Assembly (NCBI GenBank): GCA_026397035.1
Contig: JAPLVQ010000148.1
Location: forward strand, 1-10,254
Direction: 5' to 3'
Origin: Candidatus Iainarchaeum sp.
GTDB lineage: Archaea > Iainarchaeota > Iainarchaeia > Iainarchaeales > JAAZKV01
Length of the DNA: 10,254 nt
In this document: piece by piece, positions 1 through 5,342 of the stretch
How the letters are laid out: every line of letters starts with the position of its first letter
Numbering within the stretch: the first letter of the stretch is position 1
Made by a program: the position numbers and the translations under genes
The notes under the pieces: generated by a model
Database searches by the model: none
Seen by the model: only the letters and a program-made list of their open reading frames with translations
What the model was told of the DNA's origin: nothing

Positions 1-465
1 ATTCCCATCAACATTTACTAATTGAACACCTAGTCCCGAAGAATCGGTGCGCCCTAAATTGTCACTTGTTGGACCCCCATTCCACCTAACATCAAAATTA
101 CTCAAATCGCTCAAATCCTTTGCCCCACTCAAACCATCAATATTTTTAATCAAATAAACCGCACCATTATCAGTCAAACCATTAACATCAGCATTCGCAG
201 CAGTTAATAGTAAATCATTTGAATAAGCATTCCCATCAACATTTACTAACTGTACACCCAAACCCGAGCCATATCCTAACCGGTCACTTGTCACTCCCCC
301 ATTCCACCTAACATCAAAATTACTCAAACTACTCAAATCCTTTACCCCACTCAAACCATCAATATTTTTAATCAAATAAACCGCACCTGCATCACCCTTA
401 CTATTAACATCAGCTGCATAAGCGGTCAATAACAAATCATTAGAATAAGCATTCCCATCAACATT
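1..465 (-). CDS. Frame-shifted continuation of the FG-GAP repeat protein (partial, runs off left edge)
   Basis: The minus strand stays open from 465 to the window edge in a frame different from the 458-1699 gene. It encodes the same repeat: NVDGNAYSNDLLLTAYAADVN, GAVYLIKNIDGLSGVKDL, then NGGVTSDRLGYGSGLGVQL, another full blade, and NGGPTSDNLGR at the edge. It has no start codon or signal peptide of its own, so it is the displaced 3' part of the upstream gene. Excising one 157-bp copy (for example 311-467) restores a single uninterrupted frame with 458-1699. It may be dead in the cell, may reflect a live duplication polymorphism, or may be an assembly fault in repeated sequence. Confidence 0.72.
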
Positions 466-623
466 CAACATCAAAATTACTCAAACTACTCAAATCTTTT
501 GCACCACTCAAACCATCAATATTTTTAATCAAATAAACCGCACCTGCATCACCCTTACTATTAACATCAGCTGCATAAGCGGTCAATAACAAATCATTAG
601 AATAAGCATTCCCATCAACATTC
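311..623. repeat. 157-bp near-identical tandem duplication inside the repeat gene
   Basis: Positions 311-466 and 468-623 differ at only three of 156 bases by hand comparison, all clustered near the start (for example CTTTACC against TTTTGCA). Other units in the gene have many more silent differences and a 228-bp period. The 157-bp period equals 228 minus 71 and is not a multiple of three, so the second copy shifts the frame and creates the TGA at 458-460. The junction is at 466-468. Confidence 0.85.
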
Positions 624-1699
624 ACCAATTGAGCACCCAAACCGGAAAGGTTAGTATTACTTAATTTGTCAATTTCCGCGCCTCCACTCCATCTAACATC
701 AAAATTACTCAAACTACTCAAATCCTTAGCACCACTCAAACCATCAACACCCTTAATCAAATAAACCGCACCAGCATCAGTCAAACCATTAACATCAGCT
801 AGATAAGCGGTCAATAACAAATCATTAGAATATGCTCCTCCATCAACATTAACCAATTGAACACCCAAACCCGCACCAATACCTAAATAGTCATTTGCCG
901 CTCCTCCATTCCACCGAACATCAAAATTACTCAAACTATTCAAATCCTTCGCACCACTCAAACCATCAATATTTTTTATCAAATAAACCGCACCACTATT
1001 CGTCCTGTTGACATCAGCGTATGGGGCAGTTATTAACAAATCATTAGAATACACGCCACCATCAATACTCACCAATTGAACACCCAAAACGGAACTCCCA
1101 ACACGCCCTAAAAAATCACTTGCTGCGCCCCCATTCCATCTAACATCAAAATTACTCAAATCATTCAAATCCTTTGCCCCACTCAAACCATCAATATTCT
1201 TAACTAAATATATTACACCAACATCCGTCTTGCTATTAACATCAGCATATGGGGCAGTCAGCAGCAAATCATTAGAATAACCCCCACCATCAACATTCAC
1301 GAGCTGTACACCCAAACCCGAACTATAAGTATTTCCTAACTTATCACTAGCCGCTCCCCCGTTCCACATTACATCATAAACCCCTTCGCCAAGGTTTTTT
1401 GAGCCAGTGCTAGTGTCAACATTTTTAAATAAATAAACAGCTCCTGCACTAACTTTATTATTAATAATGGCATTCGAATCAGTCAATAACAAATCATTGT
1501 TATAATCCCCTCCATCAACACTAACCAACTGAACACTCAAACCTGCGCCACCATTAGCCCCTAATTGGTCACCCGCCGCTCCCCCATAATACCTTAATGC
1601 ATAACTCGCCGCTGAATTCAAATCAAAAGTAGAACCAGCAAGTGCACAGCTAAAAAGAATTAGAAAAAACAACAAAGAAATTAACTTACTAAGCATCAT
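458..1699 (-). CDS. Secreted FG-GAP (integrin-alpha-like) beta-propeller repeat protein, 5' part
   Basis: 413 codons. Residues 1-22 form a Sec signal peptide: a basic start, a long Leu/Phe/Ile core and an ALA-G cleavage-type end; an LFSC lipobox-like string overlaps it, so lipid anchoring is possible. The rest is about five tandem units of 76 residues. Each runs from GGAAxDxLG through GLGVQLVNVDGG, YSNDLLLTAPYADVN and GAVYLIKNIDG to SNFDVRW. The order GLGxxL, NVDGxxYSND, LLLTAP, GAVYLI matches FG-GAP blades with a calcium-loop-like acidic segment. Such propellers act in extracellular binding or adhesion; the ligand here is unknown. The frame ends after FDVEC at a TGA created by a 157-bp duplication. 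The repeats resume in another frame at 465-1, so this is one broken gene. Two ATGs lie in tandem (1699, 1696); a TATA box 24 bases upstream fits a leaderless start. Family call fairly sure, role inferred. Confidence 0.8.
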   Translation of the reverse strand: MMLSKLISLLFFLILFSCALAGSTFDLNSAASYALRYYGGAAGDQLGANGGAGLSVQLVSVDGGDYNNDLLLTDSNAIINNKVSAGAVYLFKNVDTSTGSKNLGEGVYDVMWNGGAASDKLGNTYSSGLGVQLVNVDGGGYSNDLLLTAPYADVNSKTDVGVIYLVKNIDGLSGAKDLNDLSNFDVRWNGGAASDFLGRVGSSVLGVQLVSIDGGVYSNDLLITAPYADVNRTNSGAVYLIKNIDGLSGAKDLNSLSNFDVRWNGGAANDYLGIGAGLGVQLVNVDGGAYSNDLLLTAYLADVNGLTDAGAVYLIKGVDGLSGAKDLSSLSNFDVRWSGGAEIDKLSNTNLSGLGAQLVNVDGNAYSNDLLLTAYAADVNSKGDAGAVYLIKNIDGLSGAKDLSSLSNFDVEC

Positions 1700-1717
1700 G
1701 CAATAAAAGCGACAATC

Positions 1718-1728
1718 AAATATAAATA
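1718..1728 (-). promoter_or_regulatory. Archaeal TATA box for the repeat-protein gene
   Basis: The minus strand reads TATTTATATTT, centred about 24 bases before the ATG at 1699. That is the usual archaeal TATA-to-transcription-start distance, so the mRNA should begin at or next to the start codon. No Shine-Dalgarno sequence lies in the gap, which agrees with a leaderless message. Confidence 0.6.
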
Positions 1729-1809
1729 CCTATTCAAGGAAATAAAGGCAAAGAAATATTACTTCATTTTTAGAACCTTCCCTTTAACCCAAATTTCCTA
1801 ACCGACTAC

Positions 1810-1817
1810 CATATATG
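1810..1817 (+). promoter_or_regulatory. Candidate TATA box for the small plus-strand ORF
   Basis: CATATATG lies about 26 bases upstream of the ATG at 1840, the spacing of a leaderless archaeal promoter. Together with the opposite box at 1718-1728 it makes 1700-1839 a divergent promoter region. I see no other feature there. Confidence 0.45.
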
Positions 1818-1839
1818 CTCTTGTTATCATAATATCCTT

Positions 1840-1977
1840 ATGTCTGATAAAACTAAACCAATTGAAAAGAGAGAATTAAGCGCGCAAATGGAGAGAGAAG
1901 TAGCGGCTAACGAGCGTTGGCTTAAGTCAAAGCGTTCTTCAACTGAACAAAGTATTATGGATGCTTCAAAAAGGTAA
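1840..1977 (+). CDS. Small hypothetical protein, 45 aa, charged
   Basis: The ORF begins MSDKTKPIEKRELSAQ and ends SIMDASKR. It is rich in Lys, Arg, Glu and Ser, has no cysteine or hydrophobic segment, and is probably a soluble helical peptide. I do not recognise it. Support for a real gene: a TATA-like box at the leaderless distance upstream, an ATG start, a protein-like composition, and a hairpin at the stop codon. It is divergent from the FG-GAP gene and convergent with the 182-aa gene. Its short length keeps the call tentative. Confidence 0.45.
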   Translation: MSDKTKPIEKRELSAQMEREVAANERWLKSKRSSTEQSIMDASKR

Positions 1978-2002
1978 AAGTGCTTGGTGACAAAGTACTT
2001 TT
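1976..2002. terminator. Hairpin between convergent genes, possible terminator
   Basis: AAAAGTGCTT (1976-1985) pairs with AAGTACTTTT (1993-2002) over ten positions with one G-T wobble and a seven-base loop. The stem begins inside the TAA stop of the small ORF and ends in four T on the plus strand. On the minus strand a T-rich stretch (2009-2022 complement, TATTTTTCTTTTT) lies just after the 182-aa gene and before this stem. Archaeal termination depends mainly on T tracts, so that tract may matter more than the hairpin. Confidence 0.45.
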
Positions 2003-2036
2003 CAGAAAAAGAAAAATATTTAACACAGTTTTTATG

Positions 2037-2585
2037 CTATTTTTTATTTTTCTTTGCCAGTTCGCTAAGTTCAATTTTTAGTCTTTCGGTTTCCCTCTTT
2101 AATGCTCTATTAGCAAAGCCTTTGTCCATTTGATTCGCTTTTCTTTGAAATAATGCTTTAAGCGCTTCTTTTTCTGTAATGTTATATCTGCCTTTTCCGA
2201 GAACATAAAGGGTTTGAAGGGATTGTTCATTCTTCATGTATTTCATTAGTTCTCTTGAGACCCTTGGTTTTCCAATACATTTCGCAAAAATCAGGTCTCT
2301 TAGTTTTGTGCTTTGGACTTCAAGAAGTACTGAAAGCCCCGCAAGTACTAACGAAGCGTTTAATCTTTGGCTAAGATATTCTGGTTGGCCCACTAAAAAT
2401 GCTGCAATAGAAAATCCTACTGCTCCATGAATTCCTATTCTTCCTGCCTTATTTAACCTGTCTGATATTTTGAGCATTCGTCCTAGCGACTTTAAAGATT
2501 TTTTCGGGGGCGCAACTTTTACCCAATTAATTCTTGATTCTTCTTGAGGGGCTTTTTGACTTGGTAAAAGAGATTTTGGAGGCAT
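2037..2585 (-). CDS. Hypothetical membrane-associated protein with C-terminal coiled coil, 182 aa
   Basis: Not recognised. Residues 1-50 are basic and proline-bearing (MPPKSLLPSQK, VAPPKKSLKSLGR). Residues 51-66 (GIHGAVGFSIAAFLVG) and 77-90 (ASLVLAGLSVLLEV) are hydrophobic and could form a helical membrane hairpin, both ends facing the cytoplasm. Residues 134-182 are Lys/Glu-rich with a heptad-like pattern (ALKRETERLKIELSELAKKNKK), probably a coiled coil. An AT-rich TAAATTT stretch about 37 bases upstream of the ATG would give a roughly ten-base leader. It converges on the 45-aa ORF and follows the TspO gene by about 50 bases in the same direction, so readthrough is possible. Function unknown; a membrane role is inference. 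Confidence 0.7.
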   Translation of the reverse strand: MPPKSLLPSQKAPQEESRINWVKVAPPKKSLKSLGRMLKISDRLNKAGRIGIHGAVGFSIAAFLVGQPEYLSQRLNASLVLAGLSVLLEVQSTKLRDLIFAKCIGKPRVSRELMKYMKNEQSLQTLYVLGKGRYNITEKEALKALFQRKANQMDKGFANRALKRETERLKIELSELAKKNKK

Positions 2586-2636
2586 GAATTAAACACTTCA
2601 TAATAGTTAACGCATCAGGAGTATTTAAATTTTTCA

Positions 2637-3212
2637 TCAGGGATTTAGCACCCACACTGCCGCATTTAATGCTGAAGCGAAGCTTACCCACAAAATATAG
2701 GGTACAAGTAAATACATTGCTTTTCTTGAAATTCTTTTAAAAGAAATAATTGTCCCGGCTATTGAGAACCATAAAGCGACTATTCCAAGCACTCCTAAAA
2801 AAGGGCTTTTGAGTCCGAAGAACAGTATTGACCAGAATACGTTCAACAATAATTGGAGCGCAAAAAGTTCTATTGCAATTCTTCCCAGAATTTTTCTTAA
2901 ATTTACTTTCTTCAAAACCAAATAAAGCGATACTCCCATCAAGAAATATAATACAGTCCATGCTGGTCCAAAGAGCCAGTTTGGGGGCGCAAAAAACGGT
3001 TTTGCGAGTGTAGCGTACCAAGCAGGAATATTTGCTATTGTAAACAATGAGCCTATCGCGGCGGCGATAAAACAAATACCAACTGAAAAGACTAATAAAA
3101 TTAAGTTCATTACAAGACTTTTTTTGTGTATTTCAATCGCGGCGCTCCGCTCGCCCCTCTTTTCCTTAGTACTACTCAAAGCACTTTTTTTGTTCTTGAT
3201 ATTATTTTTCAT
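2637..3212 (-). CDS. TspO/MBR family tryptophan-rich membrane protein
   Basis: Family hallmarks appear in order: WYATLAKPFFAPPNWLFGPAW, TVLYFLMGVSLYLV, QLLLNVFWSILFFGLKSP, LWFSIAGTIISFKRISRKA, and LLVPYILWVSFASALNAAVWVLN at the C-terminus. Five membrane helices are visible. Members of this family bind porphyrins and other hydrophobic ligands and act in stress or tetrapyrrole handling; the archaeal role is unclear. The product is 191 residues, but family members are usually about 155-160. The first 34 residues (lysine-rich, with RGERSAAIEIHKK) form an extension, and Met35 at 3110 would give 157 residues. A TATA-like TTAAACTTAATAA 29 bases upstream favours the longer start; no Shine-Dalgarno precedes Met35. 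The family call is firm, the start is not. Confidence 0.93.
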   Translation of the reverse strand: MKNNIKNKKSALSSTKEKRGERSAAIEIHKKSLVMNLILLVFSVGICFIAAAIGSLFTIANIPAWYATLAKPFFAPPNWLFGPAWTVLYFLMGVSLYLVLKKVNLRKILGRIAIELFALQLLLNVFWSILFFGLKSPFLGVLGIVALWFSIAGTIISFKRISRKAMYLLVPYILWVSFASALNAAVWVLNP

Positions 3213-3234
3213 CCAGTAATAAATGGGTTTTTAG

Positions 3235-3247
3235 TTATTAAGTTTAA
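3235..3247 (-). promoter_or_regulatory. Candidate TATA box for the TspO-family gene
   Basis: The minus strand reads TTAAACTTAATAA after AAAAGG, a purine-rich BRE-like stretch. Its centre is about 29 bases from the ATG at 3212, so transcription would start within a few bases of that codon. This supports the long N-terminus. Confidence 0.45.
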
Positions 3248-3293
3248 CCTTTTGAAATTGTTGGTTCTTTTAGGAAGAGAAAATACTTTTTGC

Positions 3294-3815
3294 TCAATCA
3301 AAATCAATTTCTGCTTTTTGGTCAGGACTTCCCCCTTGAACAAGTTTTCCTAATTTATGCCCTTCTTTTTTTAGTTGTTCAAGTACTCGTCTTGCTTCAT
3401 GGCATACTGTTGTGGAATTAAGCCCCCATCTTTTGCCAAGCTCGCTAGAAGGTAGTCTAATTTCCTTGTCTCCTTCAGTCCCTAAAAGGATTTTTATTAA
3501 TTCAGCTCTATGTTCAACAATCGGATCTAATCTTCTTCTTCCAAACGCAACTCTGTTTGGGAATAACTCAGGGTATTTTTTTCCCAACCTATAATAAGTC
3601 ATCTGGATTGCTGGAATAGAAACCCCATATTTTTCCGCGAGTTCAATCGTTCTTACTTTAGTAAGGATTCTTCCGTTCTTGATTAATTGAAATATAGCTT
3701 TTTGGTGCGGTTTTTTCCAAACAAATTGTTTTTTTGCCATAGCTTGTCCTTTGGTATTAATTGTTTGCATAGTTTTGGACCGATTTCTTACACCTAGTTT
3801 AACCATTGGCATCAT
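3294..3815 (-). CDS. Double helix-turn-helix DNA-binding protein, 173 aa (paralogue of 6465-7010)
   Basis: Two HTH-like segments are visible: residues 57-77 (IELAEKYGVSIPAIQMTYYRL) and 123-145 (SSELGKRWGLNSTTVCHEARR). A conserved linker, YPELFPNRVAFGRRRLDPIVEH, joins them. Without gaps it aligns over about 123 residues with the 6465-7010 product, about 50 identical by hand count. The best conserved parts are TYY, YP-LFP, DPIV-H, WG, EARR and EGHK-GK. It is probably a transcription factor or other DNA binder; I cannot name the family. An AGGTGA Shine-Dalgarno lies 9 bases before the first of two tandem ATGs, supporting this start, though Met26 is where alignment-quality sequence begins. It is divergent from the 4034 gene across 218 bases containing tandem palindromes. 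Confidence 0.8.
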   Translation of the reverse strand: MMPMVKLGVRNRSKTMQTINTKGQAMAKKQFVWKKPHQKAIFQLIKNGRILTKVRTIELAEKYGVSIPAIQMTYYRLGKKYPELFPNRVAFGRRRLDPIVEHRAELIKILLGTEGDKEIRLPSSELGKRWGLNSTTVCHEARRVLEQLKKEGHKLGKLVQGGSPDQKAEIDFD

Positions 3816-3824
3816 TTTTTTATT

Positions 3825-3830
3825 TCACCT
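3825..3830 (-). promoter_or_regulatory. Ribosome binding site deciding the start of the double-HTH gene
   Basis: AGGTGA on the minus strand matches the 3' end of archaeal 16S rRNA. It sits 9 bases from the ATG at 3815 and 12 from the second ATG, favouring the long form over an internal Met. Confidence 0.6.
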
Positions 3831-3873
3831 ATTAAAGCAATTCTTAATTAAAATAACATCTAGCCAGATACTT

Positions 3874-3909
3874 AAACTTTTCTAAAAGGATTCAAACTTT
3901 CAAAAAGTG
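3874..3909. promoter_or_regulatory. Two tandem AAACTTT palindromes, candidate operator
   Basis: AAACTTTTCTAAAAGG (3874-3889) and AAACTTTCAAAAAGTG (3894-3909) start 20 bases apart, about two helical turns. Each carries a palindrome: CTTTT-CT-AAAAG, and ACTTT-CAA-AAAGT. They lie between the divergent double-HTH and 4034 genes, where an autoregulator would bind. A TGAATT-N10-AATTCA inverted repeat follows (3908-3929). AT-rich DNA makes short palindromes common, so this is tentative. Confidence 0.35.
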
Positions 3910-4018
3910 AATTTATTAGAAACAATTCATTTTTTCCTGATTTTTATTAAATAACCTTCGCCCCAAACTTTTTTATTATCCAAATTATACAATGCATATA
4001 CAGTAATCCGTATATATT

Positions 4019-4026
4019 AAGGAGAG
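4019..4026 (+). promoter_or_regulatory. Strong ribosome binding site of the 4034 gene
   Basis: AAGGAGAG ends 7 bases before the ATG, so this message has a leader. TATA-like candidates are AATTATA near 3983-3989 and CATATAC near 3994-4000. The CGTATATATTA directly next to the site is too close to the start to serve as the TATA box. Confidence 0.6.
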
Positions 4027-4033
4027 AGAAGAA

Positions 4034-4408
4034 ATGAGTCCAAAACCAATGTCAAGAAAAGCCAAGAGACTTTCTTCAACTAAAGAGTTTCCTTTAATTT
4101 CTATTGGTGCTTCAGAGCATCCTTTGTCCTTCCAGAAGAAATGGTCTCTTAAAAGAAAGTCTTGGTTAGTTAATGAAATTAATAAAAACCCTGATTTTTA
4201 CATTAAGCATCGCAAAGATATTCTGGCTTCGCTTTTCACTCAAAGAGAGCTTGCAGAGCTTGCGCGAACCGTTGCTTGGAAAAAGGGATTTAGTTACCAT
4301 GTCGGCACTCCTCTTGAAGTAATTGAAGAGCGGCTTTTTAGGGCTGAGAAGCAAAACAAGCTCGCTCCTTACAAAAAACGCTCGGAACAAATGGAGCTAA
4401 AAATTTAG
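4034..4408 (+). CDS. Hypothetical basic protein, 124 aa, probably 155 aa if an A6 frame break is corrected
   Basis: Not recognised. It opens with a basic, Ser-rich stretch (MSPKPMSRKAKRLSSTKEF), has no signal peptide or membrane segment, and continues with WLVNEINKNPDFYIKHRKD, FTQRELAELARTVAWKKGF and VIEERLFRAEKQNK, which look helical. FTQRELAELARTVAWKKG has a faint HTH look, but I would not call it. The start is set by AAGGAGAG 7 bases upstream. The reading frame ends ELKI-stop at 4408. The -1 frame is open from 4348 to 4500, without any start codon, and encodes ...KNLGTKEAGKFDIKRTN and QVRDLIKYFKF. One more A in the A6 run at 4373-4378 would fuse the two into about 155 residues ending 10 bases before the GIY-YIG gene. 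Confidence 0.65.
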   Translation: MSPKPMSRKAKRLSSTKEFPLISIGASEHPLSFQKKWSLKRKSWLVNEINKNPDFYIKHRKDILASLFTQRELAELARTVAWKKGFSYHVGTPLEVIEERLFRAEKQNKLAPYKKRSEQMELKI

Positions 4409-4500
4409 GCACAAAAGAAGCTGGGAAGTTTGATATAAAAAGAACTAATATTTTTGATACAAAACAAGTCAGAGATTTAATTAAATACTTCAAGTTCTAA
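4373..4500 (+). other. Likely frame-shifted 3' part of the 4034 gene
   Basis: From the A6 run the -1 frame reads TLGTNGAKNLGTKEAGKF, DIKRTNIFDTKQ, VRDLIKYFKF, then TAA at 4498-4500. The frame is open back to 4348 but has no ATG, GTG or TTG, so it cannot start independently. Its composition is protein-like and it ends exactly where a closely spaced downstream gene would want it to. A sequencing indel, a real mutation or slippage on AAA AAA are all possible. Confidence 0.45.
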
Positions 4501-4510
4501 ATTATAACAA

Positions 4511-4783
4511 ATGCCTTTCTTTGTTTATTTTTTGCGTTGCGCGGATGGTTCGCTTTATTGTGGTTATACAAAAGACTTAAAGAAGCGTCTTTTGGCGCAC
4601 AATGCGGGAATAGCGAGTAAGTATACAAAACGGAGACTTCCCGTAGAAATCATATACACTGAGGAGCTTGCTGATTTGAGTTTGGCTTTAAAGAGAGAGT
4701 ACGCATTAAAACAGCTTTCCAAGTTTGAAAAGGAAAGGATTGTAAGAGAAGCATCCAATTATAACAAGACTAATATTATATAA
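4511..4783 (+). CDS. GIY-YIG nuclease-domain protein (YhbQ/UPF0213-like), 90 aa
   Basis: A single GIY-YIG domain fills the protein: [19 protein letters not shown] at residues 5-23 supplies the two-strand signature (Tyr6, and Tyr16-Cys-Gly for YIG). Arg26 lies in the helix, followed by [20 protein letters not shown] and the helix with the metal-binding Glu (REYALKQL, Glu63). The full set of catalytic residues appears intact. Stand-alone members of this size are predicted DNA endonucleases; physiological substrates are poorly known and DNA repair is the usual guess. It lies 10 bases after the end of the extended 4034 frame, suggesting co-transcription. No good Shine-Dalgarno precedes it. Its stop codon overlaps the TATA box of the next gene. 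Confidence 0.92.
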   Translation: MPFFVYFLRCADGSLYCGYTKDLKKRLLAHNAGIASKYTKRRLPVEIIYTEELADLSLALKREYALKQLSKFEKERIVREASNYNKTNII

Positions 4784-4786
4784 ATA
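4776..4786 (+). promoter_or_regulatory. Archaeal TATA box overlapping the GIY-YIG stop codon
   Basis: TTATATAAATA is close to the archaeal consensus. A start about 25 bases downstream puts transcription near 4806, leaving a leader of about 28 bases before the ATG at 4834. The small gene can therefore be expressed apart from the GIY-YIG gene. Confidence 0.6.
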
Positions 4787-4833
4787 GTTTCTTCCTGTGA
4801 TCTTGAGAAAAACCCTTATGGGTGTTTTTGTTT

Positions 4834-5094
4834 ATGCATGTAACTGGCAGAGCACGGGTAGAGTATAGGTTAGAGGTTTTACTTAAGCTTGTAACTAAAC
4901 TCAACTATCTCTATTCAAAACCCACAACCGTTTCTTCTCAAAAGAGAATATCCTCTATTCTGGCTCGAATCAGTAAGGGAAAGAAAGAGCTTGTTTTTCT
5001 TTCTGTTCGCGCTCGTGACCCTATTACGCGTTTTTTTGCATCAAATGCCTTAAAAGAAGTGGCACAGGCGTTTAATAAAACCCTAAAAACTTAA
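4834..5094 (+). CDS. Small basic hypothetical protein, 86 aa
   Basis: Not recognised. It begins MHVTGRARVEYRLEVLLKLVTKLNYLY, continues SSQKRISSILARISKGKKELVFLSVRARDPITRFFASNALKE as two helical, Arg/Lys-rich segments, and ends AFNKTLKT. There are no cysteines and no clear membrane segment. It could be a small nucleic-acid-binding or helical adaptor protein, but nothing specific shows this. I chose the ATG at 4834 because GGGTG lies about 9 bases upstream and a TATA box at 4776-4786 leaves room for a leader. A GTG at 4822 in the same frame would add four residues (MFLF). Confidence 0.65.
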   Translation: MHVTGRARVEYRLEVLLKLVTKLNYLYSKPTTVSSQKRISSILARISKGKKELVFLSVRARDPITRFFASNALKEVAQAFNKTLKT

Positions 5095-5225
5095 AAGAGC
5101 ACTACTAAAATATGTCCAACAAAAGGAGTTTCTTTCACACCTTAAAAGCTCTTGTAAAAATAATTAATTAAATAAATCCCACAAAATTTATTTCAATAAC
5201 TTCCTTCAAAATCCTGTTTCCCCCG

Positions 5226-5282
5226 CTAAAAAACCAGTACTGGAACGCTCGCTTCCACACTCGCGCTTCTAGTATCCCTTTT
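5226..5282 (-). repeat. GC-rich non-coding patch with perfect palindrome, candidate dispersed element
   Basis: This patch stands out from AT-rich surroundings. On the minus strand it carries AGCGCGAGTGTGGAAGCGAG, then CGTT and the perfect palindrome CCAGTACTGG (5234-5243). One minus frame reads SASVEASVPVLVF-stop with no start codon. From memory, unverified, that peptide resembles short spurious ORFs seen repeatedly in DPANN genomes, which would make this a conserved dispersed element, not a gene. It lies 60-115 bases after the DUF1846 stop. The remainder of 5095-5342 shows nothing else I can support. Confidence 0.35.
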
Positions 5283-5342
5283 CCAAAACCAGCAACATTA
5301 ATCCCCAAACACCCACCAGTATTCAAAAAATCATTTTTAATT

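Larger units (their letters stand above)
1..1650 (-). repeat. Array of 228-bp coding repeats (FG-GAP blades)
   Basis: About seven to eight units of roughly 228 bp lie head to tail, with strings such as ACATCAAAATTACTCAAA, AATCAAATAAACCGCACC and AACAAATCATTAGAATA (plus strand) recurring in each. The unit nearest the signal peptide is the most diverged; those at lower coordinates are most alike, as expected if the array grew at its 3' end. The array continues past position 1. Confidence 0.85.

Noticed and set aside
1..1699. Regular short repeats that could suggest a CRISPR array
   Set aside because: The period is 228 bp, the repeats are in frame and encode FG-GAP blades, and there are no spacers of CRISPR size.
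2737..3075. 112-aa minus-strand ORF within the TspO-family gene
   Set aside because: It lies in another frame of a gene with strong family motifs and lacks any family features of its own.
4811..4830. AAAACCC-TTAT-GGGTGTTTT hairpin as a terminator for the GIY-YIG gene
   Set aside because: The stem has a mismatch and few G-C pairs, and the site lies in the leader of the next gene where GGGTG more likely serves as its ribosome site.
5112..5171. 19-codon plus-strand ORF (MSNKRSFFHTLK...)
   Set aside because: Too short, with no TATA box at a fitting distance and no Shine-Dalgarno.
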